This document shows, one piece after another, positions 47,557 to 59,399 of a DNA stretch of 64,000 nucleotides. Source of the stretch: Strongylocentrotus purpuratus (Eukaryota > Echinodermata > Echinoidea > Camarodonta > Strongylocentrotidae). Every line of letters starts with the position of its first letter. The stretch's first letter is position 1. A program made the translations under genes and the position numbers. The stretch covers positions 33,308,908 to 33,372,907 of the forward strand of contig NW_022145604.1 in NCBI RefSeq assembly GCF_000002235.5. The letters are read 5' to 3'. The notes under the pieces were generated by a model, which did no database searches, was not told the DNA's origin, and saw nothing but the letters and a program-made list of their open reading frames with translations.

Positions 47557-48993
47557 TTGAGGTCCGGTGTAATGCCCATTGGTTTTAGTGACCACTGTTT
47601 AATATTTTTAGTCGTAAAAGGCAAACATCCAATGCTTCATTCGAAAATATGTAAATTTAGATCTTTTAGGAACTTTAACGAAAATGAATTTCAAGAGGAC
47701 TTGAGAAATCAAAATTGGGCTGAGTTTAATGAAGAAAATGTTGAAGTTGATAAAATGTGGTCTAATATCAAATCGGTGTTCACAATACTAAGTGATAAAC
47801 ATGCACCTTTTATTTCTGTCAGAAGAAAACGTAATGGAGTGCCTTGGATTACAGACGAATATATTACTTTGGCACGTGACCGTGATTACTATAAGAAAAG
47901 GTATAAAAAGACAAAATGTGATTGTTGCTGGGAAAAGTTCAAGTTTTATAGAAACAAAGCAAATAACCTAAACAAAAATCTTGAAAGAGCGTATTATAAA
48001 AATGAGTTCTCAGAATGCGGAAATGATTTGAGCAAAAATTGGAAGGTTTTAAAAAAACTCTTGCCTTCAAGGCAAAAGGAGGTAAGCAACACAATCCTAA
48101 TTGATGATGAAATAATAACTGACAAAGTAAAGGTGGCAAGTTTATTGAATGAAACTTTTAATAATGTGAGTTCAAATCTACAAACTGGTACATGTTCTAG
48201 CATTGTAGATGATAATTTCAATTCTTTACAAACGTTATCTCAAACCAATTTTTCTTTCGAATTTCAAGAAATCAAATCAGAATTTGTTAGAAATGAACTA
48301 CGCAATATTGATTGTAAAAAGGCTATAGGAATGGATGGTCTACATCCCAAGTTACTCAAATTATCTGCAGATATCATTGCAAAACGACTGACCATATTAT
48401 TTAACCAATCATTAAAAACTTCACGATTTCCATTTGATTTCAAGATTGCAAAAATCACTCCGATACACAAAGGAGGAACGTTTAGTGTGGATAATTTCAG
48501 GCCCATTTCAATACTGCCCTCTTTGTCAAAAATTCTAGAGAAAGCCGTACATAAACAATTGTATTCTTACCTTAACCAAAATAATCTATTATCAGAACGT
48601 CAGTCTGGATTTAGACCGCTTCATTCCACAACCACATGTCTCACAGAAATTACTGATTACCTTCTTGATATTCCACATAAAATAATACTTGATAAACTAA
48701 TTTTTTATGGCATGAGTAACAAGGTGTGTGAATGGTTTAAATCTTACTTAATTGGTAGACAACAATGTGTTACTATAGTTAATCATTGTAGCGAGTATTT
48801 AACTGTTAAATCCGGGGTGCCACAAGGGTCAATTCTGGGCCCCTTGATTTTTTGTTTGTATATTAATGATATCAATAATTTAACATTTTATAATAATTCC
48901 AAAATATCACTTCATGCTGACGATACTGTCATTTTTAATAATTCTAATGTTTATCTGAAGTTCAAGAAAATTTACATAATGACTTTGATTTAA
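47557..48993 (+). pseudogene. LINE reverse transcriptase, motif A deleted
   Basis: A 478-codon frame with RPISILPSLSKILEK, ERQSGFRPLHST, SGVPQGSILGPLIFCLYIND and catalytic box HADDTVIF. Between TDYLLD and KIILDKLIFYG about 20-25 residues are missing in frame. This is exactly the stretch that holds the FLDLKKAFDTVDH-type motif A with its catalytic aspartate. The frame ends soon after HADD through a frameshift, and the thumb and C-terminus continue at 49020-49732 in two further frames. Confidence 0.85.
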
Positions 48994-49019
48994 TATGTAA
49001 ATGGTTTGATATAAATAAG

Positions 49020-49732
49020 ATGTATATAAACCCTCAGAAAACTATGGTGATGTCATTTGGATCAAAAAGAAAGTTGGAGAACAATCGTCTCTCAATTAAA
49101 TTAAATGGTACAAATTTACAGTGTGTCGAAACAATGAAATACCTAGGAGTTATACTTGATTCACAACTTACGTGGTCTGAACATATAAAATATATAAGTA
49201 CTAAGATATCTCGTTCTATTGGATGTATTCGTCGTATAAAACGCCTAATACCCATAAAACTCTTGTAAACCTCTATTTTGCATTAATTTTACCACATATC
49301 GACTATTGTTCTGCTTGGGGAAACTGCTCAAAGACAAATTTATCGAAACTGCAAAAGTTACAAAATAGATTTGCGAGATTGATTTTAAATAAGGATTACG
49401 ACACACCACAATGTACACTTCTTACGACTTTAAATTGGCAATCGGTCGAACAAAGATTAAAATATCACTACTGTTTATTAGCTTTTAAAATTATAAATGT
49501 CATGGCCCCAACTTATTTAAAATCACTTATAAATTATAGCACCTTCAACTACTGTACCCGCTATTCCTTAAATGCTCTACTTGACACCCCATACCCCAAA
49601 ACCGATTTCAAAAAAAGATCATTCTCATATAAAGCAAGCACCCTATTTAATAAACTTCCTTCCTCAATCCAATCAACCAAATCAATTCAAATATTTAAGC
49701 GCGGATGCCAATTGGCAAAGCATTTATTATAG
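49020..49732 (+). pseudogene. LINE ORF2 C-terminal region, frameshifted
   Basis: 49020-49268 reads YINPQKTMVMSFGSKRK and MKYLGVILDSQLTWSEHI, the thumb region. 49223-49732, in another frame, reads ILPHIDYCSAWGNCSK and LQKLQNRFARLILNKD through to the C-terminal KASTLFNKLPSSIQ. The order is as in CR1/Jockey-type polymerases. Confidence 0.8.
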
Positions 49733-49980
49733 TCGAATCTCCGTTCTTATTTCCCTCTACCGGTATAATTATTTTTCTTATGTTATATATGTTTGTACTC
49801 TATATTATGTCAAATAATTATGTCAATGTTTAGTTTTGATGAATGTTATATTTTGTATATAATCCTTGTATTTTTGTATATCGCACATTTGTTACGTTAG
49901 AGGGCGTACTTGGAAAGCAGTTTTGTTAAACTGAATGTACCTACCCTCTATTTTAAATAAAACTTGAATAAATAAATAAA

Positions 49981-50202
49981 TCTAAGTCATCATTATAAAA
50001 TAAGAAAATTGCCACGGTTTCACTGTCATCAACATTATTCACATCATCATTATCCTGCCCATCGTCCGCGTCGGCAATATAAATTTTATCTCCAATATTA
50101 TCATTTACGTAATTATTATATTAAATAAAACGTTGCAATAGTACCACTGTCGTCATCACTATCAATGTTTCTATCTTTATCATCATCATCGTTATCATCA
50201 TT

Positions 50203-50235
<33 letters not shown>

Positions 50236-50431
50236 TTCATCTTCATCATCGTCATTCGCCTCCGTTCACATCAGAAGTATAGGTAATTACCTATAATACA
50301 TCACTATCATCATCGTCATCATCGTTATCATCATCATCATCATCATCTTCATCATTGTCATCGTCTTCATCATCATCGTCATTCGCCTCCGTCCACATCA
50401 GAAGTATAGGTAATTAATTATAATACATCAC
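49981..50431 (-). repeat. TRIM duplicon copy 4, part 2
   Basis: Continues the match to copy 2 from about 14000 (GCCACGGTTTCACTG versus GTCACGGTATCACTG, ATCAATGTTTCTATC). A block of about 118 bases with CATTCGCCTCCGT-CACATCAGAAG occurs twice in tandem (about 50250 and 50378). Confidence 0.8.
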
Positions 50432-52505
50432 TATCAAGTATCAAGTATCAAGTATCAAGTATCAAGTATCAAGTATCAAGTATCAAGTATCAAGTATCAA
50501 GTATCAAGTTTATTTGTCTTCCAGAAAACACATGTGACAAAATATAATAGAGTATAATCATAACAGTACAATGTAGAACAAAGGAAGACGAGGAGACCTT
50601 GGTTGAAGCACAGCTTGTTAAGTTAAGGCCCCCTCATATGATGTGACAAAGATAACTTATTTATGAATACAACAACAAATATGGAATATATAAAACTATT
50701 TACAAAATACTCTCAGAGAACAACTACCCAACGTTGCATCTAATATGATCTAATATGGACAAACCCAAGCCGACACCAAGTCGAGACATCAATGAGTTAT
50801 TGCTCTCTGAGTGCAGAGGTCAAGTAGGAATATATGGTATATGTAGTATGTACAGATGAGAAAGAAGAAAAAAAAAGAGAAGGGATAAAGGGGGTTATAT
50901 GTCAAAGTCAAGAATTAACGAAAAAAAGATCAAGAGTAGAGTTAAATATGCTACAGTACACTAACAATAAAGCTTGATAACACATTCATGTGTCATCGAC
51001 ATACTTGTCAAGAAAATATGACTTAAGTCTACGTTTAAAAACTGAGATACTTGAAGCATTTGTTATGGTAGTATCAAGTGAATTCCAGAACCTGGGGCCA
51101 GTGGACATTAGTGTATTCAAAGTGAAGGTTGTCCTTGCATATGGTAAATGGAGAGCAGAAGCCTGTCTAGTATTATAGCTGTGAATTTGGTTATTTCTTC
51201 TAAAGATTTGAGCAAGGGCAGGAGGGAGGTCTCCAGAGTGAATGCTAAACATGAGCATTCCAAGTTGCATTGAATAGAGATCTTCTAGTTTTAGAATACT
51301 GTTTTCATAATAAAGTAGATTTGTATGTGCACGATAATTTGCTTTACAAATTATTCTAATAACCCGCTTCTGCACAACAAAAAGCCTGTGGATTTGAGTT
51401 TTGGATGATTTGCCCCATGCCAACATACCATAATTGATATATGATAAAATAAGAGTAGAGTACAAAATGAACAATACCTCTTGAGGTATACATGATCTCA
51501 ACTTATAAATAACACCAGTATTTTTTGACACCACTTTACTTAATTTGTCCACATGAGTTTTCCAATTCAGTTTCTCGTCTATGTATATTCCAAGAAATTT
51601 CGTTGAAGTTACTCTCTCAATTGGGTTATTATTGAATGCCACTTCGCCTGGCAAAATATTAACTGAATTACTGAACAGTATATAATTAGTTTTCTGAAGA
51701 TTCAAGGATAACTTATTAGCATTAATCCACTTCATTACTTTTCGAAACTCTTCATTAACAGTTTTCAACAATGTTTGTGGACATCTATGAGAAAAAAATA
51801 CACTTGAGTCATCAGCAAAAAATATGAATGATAATACACTTGATGAGCGTTGAAAATCATTAATATACAAAATGAATAAAAGTGGTCCCAAAATGGATCC
51901 CTGGGGAACACCACATGTTACTTTTTGGGGACTAGAGTCAATTCCATTTAAGGACACATATTGCTTTCTATCAGTTAGATAACTTCTAAACCAATCCAAG
52001 GCGACTCCCCTGACACCATAATGACATAATTTACTTAAGAGAATTTCATGGTCTACAGTATCAAAGGCCTTGGAAAAGTCTAAAAATGTACCAATGGTAT
52101 GTAAGCGACTATCTAAGGCAGAAGCAAGTTTATCTATAAGGTGTAAGATTGCATGTGTTGTTGTATGCTTCTCCCGAAAACCAAACTGATAATTACTGAA
52201 GACACATGTTTTGTTTAAAAATGTTATAGTTCTTACATAAATAATTTTTTCCAGAATTTTTGAAAAACAGGTTAACAAAGAAATCGGACGATAATTTGTC
52301 AGTAATTGAGAGTCACCTTTTTTAAAAATTGGTACAACTTTTGCGATCTTCATGTTTATCGGTACAACTCCGCTTGACATAGACAAATTAAAAATATGAA
52401 CTAGTGGTTGAAGGATACCGACAATAACTTGCTTAATAAGTTCGTTCCCAATATGATCATACCCAGGACTTTTCTTGTTCTTGAGGGCTCTAACAATACC
52501 AAGCA
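50432..52505 (-). mobile_element. 5'-truncated LINE with open RT frame and (TATCAAG)n tail
   Basis: The duplicon resumes on both sides. The plus-strand left border is about 11 copies of TATCAAG, which on the element's strand is a 3' tail of repeated CTTGATA following AAACTTGATA. The right border has three AATACCAAGC units. The body is a reverse-transcriptase frame plus about 480 bases of 3' UTR. Confidence 0.88.
50986..52490 (-). CDS. LINE reverse transcriptase, 5'-truncated but open
   Basis: About 500 codons without a stop: NYRPISLLTCFSKILEKII, YQFGFREKHTTTHA, motif A FLDFSKAFDTVDHEIL, CGVPQGSILGPLLFILYIND and the catalytic box FFADDSSVFF. The thumb (LSLNLQKTNYILF, TKFLGIYIDEKLNWKTHV) and the C-terminal STGPRFWNSLDTT follow. 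It is of CR1/L2/Jockey-group type. The endonuclease is missing by 5' truncation. The frame formally extends upstream to 52569, but the first about 25 codons are flanking repeat DNA, not LINE protein. Absence of stops shows a young insertion. Confidence 0.9.
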
Positions 52506-54490
52506 ATACCAAGCAATACCAAGCAATTCTTCTTCTATAATCATCGTCAACATCACCACTGCCATTCACAATTTGTTTTATTCATTCCTTTTATTTTTTA
52601 TAAACGTAACATCAGACCATAAACAATGCATAAGGATTGGATAAAGTTTGTAGTCTGTTAGTCAAATCCTTTTTTATTATGATAATTCAAACCTCACAGT
52701 ATTCATGAAGACTTATGTTTTACAAACTGAACTTTCGCCATTTGCTTCTAGGCAGTATCATTAATAGTGTCAACACAACTGTTTTGAATTTGATATGAAT
52801 TACCGTTATTCGCCTTCCTTACATAATTATATTAATACTTATTTCATTCCTTATAGTGTTTACATGTATCCAAAATAAATATTCACGTAACATATAAATT
52901 CAGTTTTCCTTTAAAAGACAATTTACTCGTTTGATTAGAACTTAACTTAATTTCTTTTCTTTTTTTAAAAATCGAGAATGAAAAGAAGGAAATGAATGAG
53001 AATTGAATTAAATCAAATTGAATCTTAAGGAACTTAAGGAAATACTATACACCGAGTTATTGCGTTTTCGTTGAGCTTAGGTTAACGTTGATCCATTTAT
53101 TTAAAAAAAAAACTTTGTAAGCTTTAGGAGTTCGGGATTACCCGGTCATGTACAATAGTGCTCCTCTTTGGCTTCTCTCAATTATAATTTGTTTATTTTT
53201 ATAATATTCATCAACATATTATACAGAAACTGTACTGTTCAATCTTGGCCAACAATATTGTCCATGGGATACCACAATAAAGTCTCCTGACCATTGACGT
53301 ATAAATCTTATACTTTCTCAACACTACAAAAATGTCATTACTCCAAGAACTAGAGTTACAGAATGAAATAATTATACAGGGATGGTACCCTACCCAAATA
53401 GATGTACATGACTGTATCCAACACAGAATAGAAAAACAAGTATTTCCCATTTCACCTTGTGATTAAGGCCTACTATGAAAAACGATGGAGTAACATATTT
53501 ACAAGGTCATTACGATATGGTCTCCACCTATACGAGTATTAATTATACAGCTTCATGATTATATAGCTTCATTTTTTTGTTTACATACCAGTGAAGTTCC
53601 AACTAGGCAGCTCGTTTTAATCAGTCGTAATATTAATTAATAGCCTTCATAGCCATATACTTTTCATTTTTTTTCAGTTTGAAGCTTACTTCCACTAATT
53701 AAAAAAAGATAACTAGAATAAAAGCATAAACTTAAAAAAAAACTATTTATGAACATTTAGAAATGAATATATACATCTACTTATACTTGTACATAACATG
53801 ATATGATAGAAAATGAAAGAAAACTACATTCTGAGTGGGGGAGCAGACAGAGGCCGGAGACCTGTCAAGATTGTTGCAGTCTTGCTTGCCTTGAAATATA
53901 ATTTTAAGACATTAGTAATTGGAAAAAAGAAATAAAGAAAGAAATAATTAATATTACGACGATTCGTAGTATGTGAGTAAATATTTCAGGAGTTCAGTAA
54001 ATAGTTCATTGAAGACAGGTTTAATAGTGAACCGAATGTGTAATTAGAAATATATACAAGTATGACAATTCACAATATGGGTACATACATTTATTTCAAG
54101 AATTAAATAAACAGTACTTTGATTTTTACTTGAATTAAGACTTGTTTAACATTGACCCTATCAATGTATACTACAAATGCCTCTTCAAGTGTTACAATAT
54201 TGAGCCAACCATGCTAACGGCCTTATTTATCACTATTATACTTTAACATGTTCTCTAATGATATCATGTCACATGTATTATTACGAGATGTATTCACGAT
54301 AACAGCAATCAAATCCTGGTCTATAAATCTACTTGTATTCGGGTTCAACGTTAGCTTCTACAAAGTAAAAGTAAACTGAAGATGTAGAAGTATGCAATGG
54401 TGAGAACAAATATTTTTGCTTTAAACATTGTCATTTCTAACAGAAGACTGAAAGCATACAAACTATACAAGGTGCAGATTACACTCTGCC
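52505..54490 (-). repeat. TRIM duplicon copy 4, part 3
   Basis: 52530-52640 matches 14415-14520. 53100-53200 holds the single-copy form of the 52-bp unit. 53380-54480 matches 16200-17750 and 32340-33140. No gene is seen; the equivalents in the other copies are also non-coding. Confidence 0.82.
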
Positions 54491-54639
54491 ATGCTTTTAG
54501 GATATTTATAATACATATATTATGTAAATTTAAACGTACATTCTCTCTGAACGCATGTTGTCGTTAGAGAAAGTGACAAGAGAGATTATCATTAAATTAC
54601 AAGAAAACGGAATGCATGGTAATTTCAAAGAAGGGAGGA

Positions 54640-54945
54640 ATACCATGCTCTTGAGATCAACATCAATCAAATAAAGCAAGCCACCTCTGTTAATTACCTC
54701 GGGACTATAATTACGGATGATGCAAGAGGCGAGCAAGAAATCAAGAGAAGGATTGCACTTTCAAAATCAACTTTCTCCAAATTAGAAAACATCTTAAAGA
54801 ATAAAAAGCTGAAGATGAAAACGAGACTCTGCATACTTAATTGCTACGTGTATCCAGTTTTAATGTATGGATGTGAAGCTTGGACCCTGACATCAGACCT
54901 AAGAAAGCGACTGGAAAGTTGTGAAGTTTGTGGAATTGATCTCAG
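54640..54945 (+). mobile_element. Fragment of an RTE-like LINE polymerase
   Basis: Translated, it reads EINIKQIKQATSVNYLGTII, then GEQEIKRRIALSKSTFSKLE, then KMKTRLCILNCYVYPVLMYG and CEAWTLTSDLRKRLESCE. This is the C-terminal polymerase segment typical of RTE/BovB-like endonuclease-reverse transcriptases. Only about 100 residues remain, and a different LINE in the opposite orientation follows directly. Confidence 0.75.
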
Positions 54946-54949
54946 GGAG

Positions 54950-55749
54950 AATGAATTACTTCATAGAATATGGGAAAGAGAATTGTGGCACTCCATGGTC
55001 GCCAACGTAAGAGCTTGGACAGCATGGTGACATGTCTTTAAATCAACGAATCTACGAATCCTCCATAAATTGCGAAGATGATAATTACAATTACGGACTT
55101 CCTGGTTTACATGACAGGTCAATTTGAACTTAATATCAATGCATACACCAAGATCTGTAAATGTAGGGGAGAGAGGAATGAATTGACCATTTAATTTAAG
55201 CCGTACGTCTGATATGTATTGCAGATGGCGAGCATAAGAACAAAAGGCCATGAATCCAGTTTTGTTATTATTCAATTGGAGATAGTTCGACGACATCCAA
55301 GTGCTTATCTCTGCAATACACAGTGAGATTTGGTGAAGTGTTTCGTTAATGTTTTCCAGAGAGCGTGGATCAAAAGAAGTAAACAACTGAATATCATCAG
55401 CATAGCAATATACTGTAAACCATGTTTATTAATAATGTCAGATATGGGGGTGATGTAAAGACTTAAATAGATCGGTCCGAGAACTGACCCTTGAGCAACT
55501 CCAAAGTCAGCTACCCATGGGTCAGGTAATTCCCCATCTATATTCACCCTGGATGACCAACCAGTTAGGTATGACTTCGTCCACCTAAGAGCTACATCTG
55601 ATACATGATAAACAGGACTCTAAACGATTCAGTAATATCACATGATCGTCTGTATCAAAAGCTGCACTGAGGTCTAATAAGACTAATAAAACTGACCTCC
55701 GTTGATCAAGAAATGATAGAACATCATTCTGCAGCTTCAAAAGAGCTGT
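54950..55749 (-). mobile_element. LINE split by the Ngaro-like insertion, 3' part
   Basis: Minus-strand frames give motif [14 protein letters not shown] (near 55650), FGVAQGSVLGPIYLSLYITP (55470-55520), then LQLNNNKTGFMAF and FTDLGVCIDIKFKLTCHVNQ in another frame. It is an L2/CR1-like polymerase with frameshifts, and its 3' end is lost against the RTE fragment. Its upstream continuation lies at 62816-63600. Confidence 0.78.
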
Positions 55750-56856
55750 TTACATTCACAGTAACAAATGAAACGGGACGCGTTTTTGCGGGTACTTGAG
55801 ATTTAATAGAGGATGGAATCTTGTTACCCTGAATATCAACATCATGACAATAATAACAACTACGACACAAACTTTCCCAACTGAATATAAAATACGTTTA
55901 CTTAAACGTTACACTGCTCCAATCTGCCCCAGGGAAGGACCCGGGTATCATTTTCGAATCTTTTGATCAATTTATACAAGTATCTGCACATGAAAAACTG
56001 GATGGAGCCGGCATGTCCAATCCATAGTACTCTCTGCATCAGGGCCGTCAACAGACGAGAACTTGTGTACAACCCCCCACAGCCCGTAAAAAGGCGACAC
56101 TGTTTCCTCATTAAAGAGGGCGAACAGAGTTTACCTTCTCATATGGAATTTAACTGTGAGTACCACAAAGTGGGCTGTACGTATAACACCCCTCTGCATA
56201 CAAAGAAGACACACGGTTCCACTGCATTAAACAGGCGAACAGATGCCTACTTTACAGGCGGGTACATGTTATAAATAAATAAACAGGATACCTGTTATCA
56301 TCGGGGCCCTTACCGGAAAACAATAAATATTGAGCTCTGAAAAACTGGATGGAGCCGGCATGTCCAATCCAAAGTACTCTCTGCATCAGGGCCGTCAACA
56401 GACGAGAACTTGTGTACAACCCCCCACAGCCCGTAAAAAGGCGACACTGTTTCCTCATTGAAGAGGGCGAACAGAGTTTACCTTCTCATATGGAATTTAA
56501 CTGTGAGTACCACAAAGTGGGCTATACGTATAACACCCCTCTGCATACAAAGAAGACACACGGTTCCACTGCATTAAACAGGCGAAAAGATGCCTACTTT
56601 ACAGGCGGGTACATGTTATAAATAAACAGGATACCTGTTATCATCGGGGCCCTTACCGGAAACCAATAAATATTGAGCTCTGCAAGATACAATGGCCAAT
56701 TAAAATAATCCAAATCATATTCTCCAAAACACAACCTTCCCATGGGGTATTCTGCAGCAGTGTGTAATACACATAATAACCTTTATATGTATATATTAAC
56801 ATATATACACATACACATATATATATGCGAAGAGGCAAAAATGCCAATTTCCGCAT
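55750..56856 (-). repeat. Ngaro split direct repeat B2
   Basis: Matches 58187-59291 with a constant offset of 2437 bases and no difference that I noticed. It contains a tandem pair of 347-bp units (55991-56337 and 56338-56684). The 90-103-codon frames inside are products of that duplication and lack protein motifs. Confidence 0.9.
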
Positions 56857-57860
56857 GTCACAACGCAAATTCCAACAATTCGCGTGTTTAGATCCCCCCC
56901 CCCCCGAGGCCACTCCGTGACCCCCTTTCGGATGAGGTGAGGGCGAAACAAACCCGATCTTCAGACCACTGATCTGAGAAACGTGACCGGGACAAAATTC
57001 CCTCACGGCCCACGACTGCGGAGCCATTCGTTATAAAACCGCAGATATTCGTGCGACCAAGCAATTTGCTCCAAATCCGAGTAAACTTTCAATTTGATAT
57101 AGCATTACCCTGCATGTCCTTTGGGAATACAATTCTCCTTTAATTCGTGAACACACTCACTAAATAATGTTAAACCCACTGTATACAGCGATAAATCGGT
57201 ATAACGAGGTTCTTAATTGGTCCCGTTAAATTTACCATGCTACAGCAGAAATGCCGTTGTATATAATCATGGACCTAATACAGGTAACAACAAAATATAA
57301 TATAACGAGCTGGGACCAGGAATGTTATTCTGCTATATTAACAACATTGTTACATATGAAATCTCCTTTAATCGAGATTACCCTGTATCGTATATATTCG
57401 ATTGCTTGACCTAAAGCATGTAAAACAATTTCCATGCATTATTGCATTTATATCTGTGAGACAAAACACATATCATGTCAATCATAACTTATCTCCTAGA
57501 CCAACAAAACCGTTATTACAAAATCGTATTGCTTGCAAAACAATAATGCCAATATATATAATCGAATTAACAACAACGACAAAATATGGTATAACGAGCT
57601 GAGACCAAAATTGTTACTCGGCTATATCAACAACGTTGTTATATATAAAATCTCCTTTAATTGTGATGCAGGAAAGCCCCAACCTGCCAAGCATTGCTTC
57701 GACATCAAGATTACTTGACTGAGGGGAAAAAACAAACATGATTAATCCGTTATGTTAATCACTTGACACGCTTCCTGACCACATAATATTTAGTAAAACA
57801 TACTATCGAATACACTTGAAAAACGTAAGGAGGAAAATGAAGTTGGGGTTGGTGGAGGGT
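56857..57860. repeat. Extra segment between A2 and B2, with MITE-like repeats
   Basis: It is not present at the matching edge of B1. About 57190-57350 and 57560-57665 carry repeated TATAACGAG, TTGTATATAATC-like and GAAATCTCCTTTAAT words typical of pogo/Tc1-related MITEs. A poly-C run is at 56886-56896. It may be a secondary insertion into the element or a part peculiar to this family. Confidence 0.55.
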
Positions 57861-58186
57861 AAATTAATTTGCCACCGAATAATGTCTATGACCATCCTCT
57901 AAAAAATCTGCAAGGTGAATGAGGATTCTCACGCCAACACCGTGAGAACCAATATATCCCGGCTAAAATAATTCCATATATAAATTCGAAACATACATTG
58001 CGCACATTCCTTTTATAGATACGCGTACACGAAAGAAGCCGCGCGGCTGACTCAAAGGGTGTCGGCATGTTATTGTTTTCTATCAAGATGCCGCCAAGGG
58101 TCATCACAGAAGAGAAGCCGCCGCGAACTCGTGATGTCACTGATGAATGTAAACCATTTATATCGCCCTTCGTTCGATAAAATTTC
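57861..58186 (-). repeat. Ngaro split direct repeat A2
   Basis: A 326-bp block identical as far as I can see to 62487-62812 (offset 4626). It abuts B1 directly, giving the B1-A2 junction expected of split direct repeats. Confidence 0.9.
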
Positions 58187-59291
58187 TTACATTCACAGTA
58201 ACAAATGAAACGGGACGCGTTTTTGCGGGTACTTGAGATTTAATAGAGGATGGAATCTTGTTACCCTGAATATCAACATCATGACAATAATAACAACTAC
58301 GACACAAACTTTCCCAACTGAATATAAAATACGTTTACTTAAACGTTACACTGCTCCAATCTGCCCCAGGGAAGGACCCGGGTATCATTTTCGAATCTTT
58401 TGATCAATTTATACAAGTATCTGCACATGAAAAACTGGATGGAGCCGGCATGTCCAATCCATAGTACTCTCTGCATCAGGGCCGTCAACAGACGAGAACT
58501 TGTGTACAACCCCCCACAGCCCGTAAAAAGGCGACACTGTTTCCTCATTAAAGAGGGCGAACAGAGTTTACCTTCTCATATGGAATTTAACTGTGAGTAC
58601 CACAAAGTGGGCTGTACGTATAACACCCCTCTGCATACAAAGAAGACACACGGTTCCACTGCATTAAACAGGCGAACAGATGCCTACTTTACAGGCGGGT
58701 ACATGTTATAAATAAATAAACAGGATACCTGTTATCATCGGGGCCCTTACCGGAAAACAATAAATATTGAGCTCTGAAAAACTGGATGGAGCCGGCATGT
58801 CCAATCCAAAGTACTCTCTGCATCAGGGCCGTCAACAGACGAGAACTTGTGTACAACCCCCCACAGCCCGTAAAAAGGCGACACTGTTTCCTCATTGAAG
58901 AGGGCGAACAGAGTTTACCTTCTCATATGGAATTTAACTGTGAGTACCACAAAGTGGGCTATACGTATAACACCCCTCTGCATACAAAGAAGACACACGG
59001 TTCCACTGCATTAAACAGGCGAAAAGATGCCTACTTTACAGGCGGGTACATGTTATAAATAAACAGGATACCTGTTATCATCGGGGCCCTTACCGGAAAC
59101 CAATAAATATTGAGCTCTGCAAGATACAATGGCCAATTAAAATAATCCAAATCATATTCTCCAAAACACAACCTTCCCATGGGGTATTCTGCAGCAGTGT
59201 GTAATACACATAATAACCTTTATATGTATATATTAACATATATACACATACACATATATATATGCGAAGAGGCAAAAATGCCAATTTCCGC
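58187..59291 (-). repeat. Ngaro split direct repeat B1
   Basis: Second copy of the 1.1-kb block at 55750-56856, with its own pair of 347-bp units (58428-58774 and 58775-59121). The small differences between the two 347-bp units are preserved in both B copies, so the internal duplication predates this insertion. Confidence 0.9.
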
Positions 59292-59399
59292 CACACGGGC
59301 ACCGCCCGCCGCCACTGAGCGTATATATTTTTATCGCGTAATGTACGCATATAAACTGACATAGTAATTTCACCCTAAATTCTAATGGGTTACTTTCGT

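Larger units (their letters stand above)
45385..49980 (+). mobile_element. Near full-length CR1-like non-LTR retrotransposon (LINE)
   Basis: The element has a 5' UTR of about 370 bases, ORF1 (45759-46595), a PHD-like finger, an endonuclease and a reverse transcriptase in ORF2, and a 3' UTR ending AATAAAACTTGAATAAATAAA. A PHD-type finger and APE endonuclease fit CR1-like clades. It interrupts duplicon copy 4. ORF1 is open, but ORF2 has a stop, frameshifts and loss of catalytic motif A, so this copy cannot move itself. Confidence 0.88.

Noticed and set aside
52491-52569. N-terminal extension of the LINE frame (MNGSGDVDDDYRRR...)
   Set aside because: It is read from duplicon DNA beyond the 5' truncation point of the LINE.
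55963-59058. Four similar 90-103-codon frames and matching minus-strand frames
   Set aside because: They arise from the 347-bp doublet in the Ngaro direct repeats, have no domain signature and overlap open frames on both strands.
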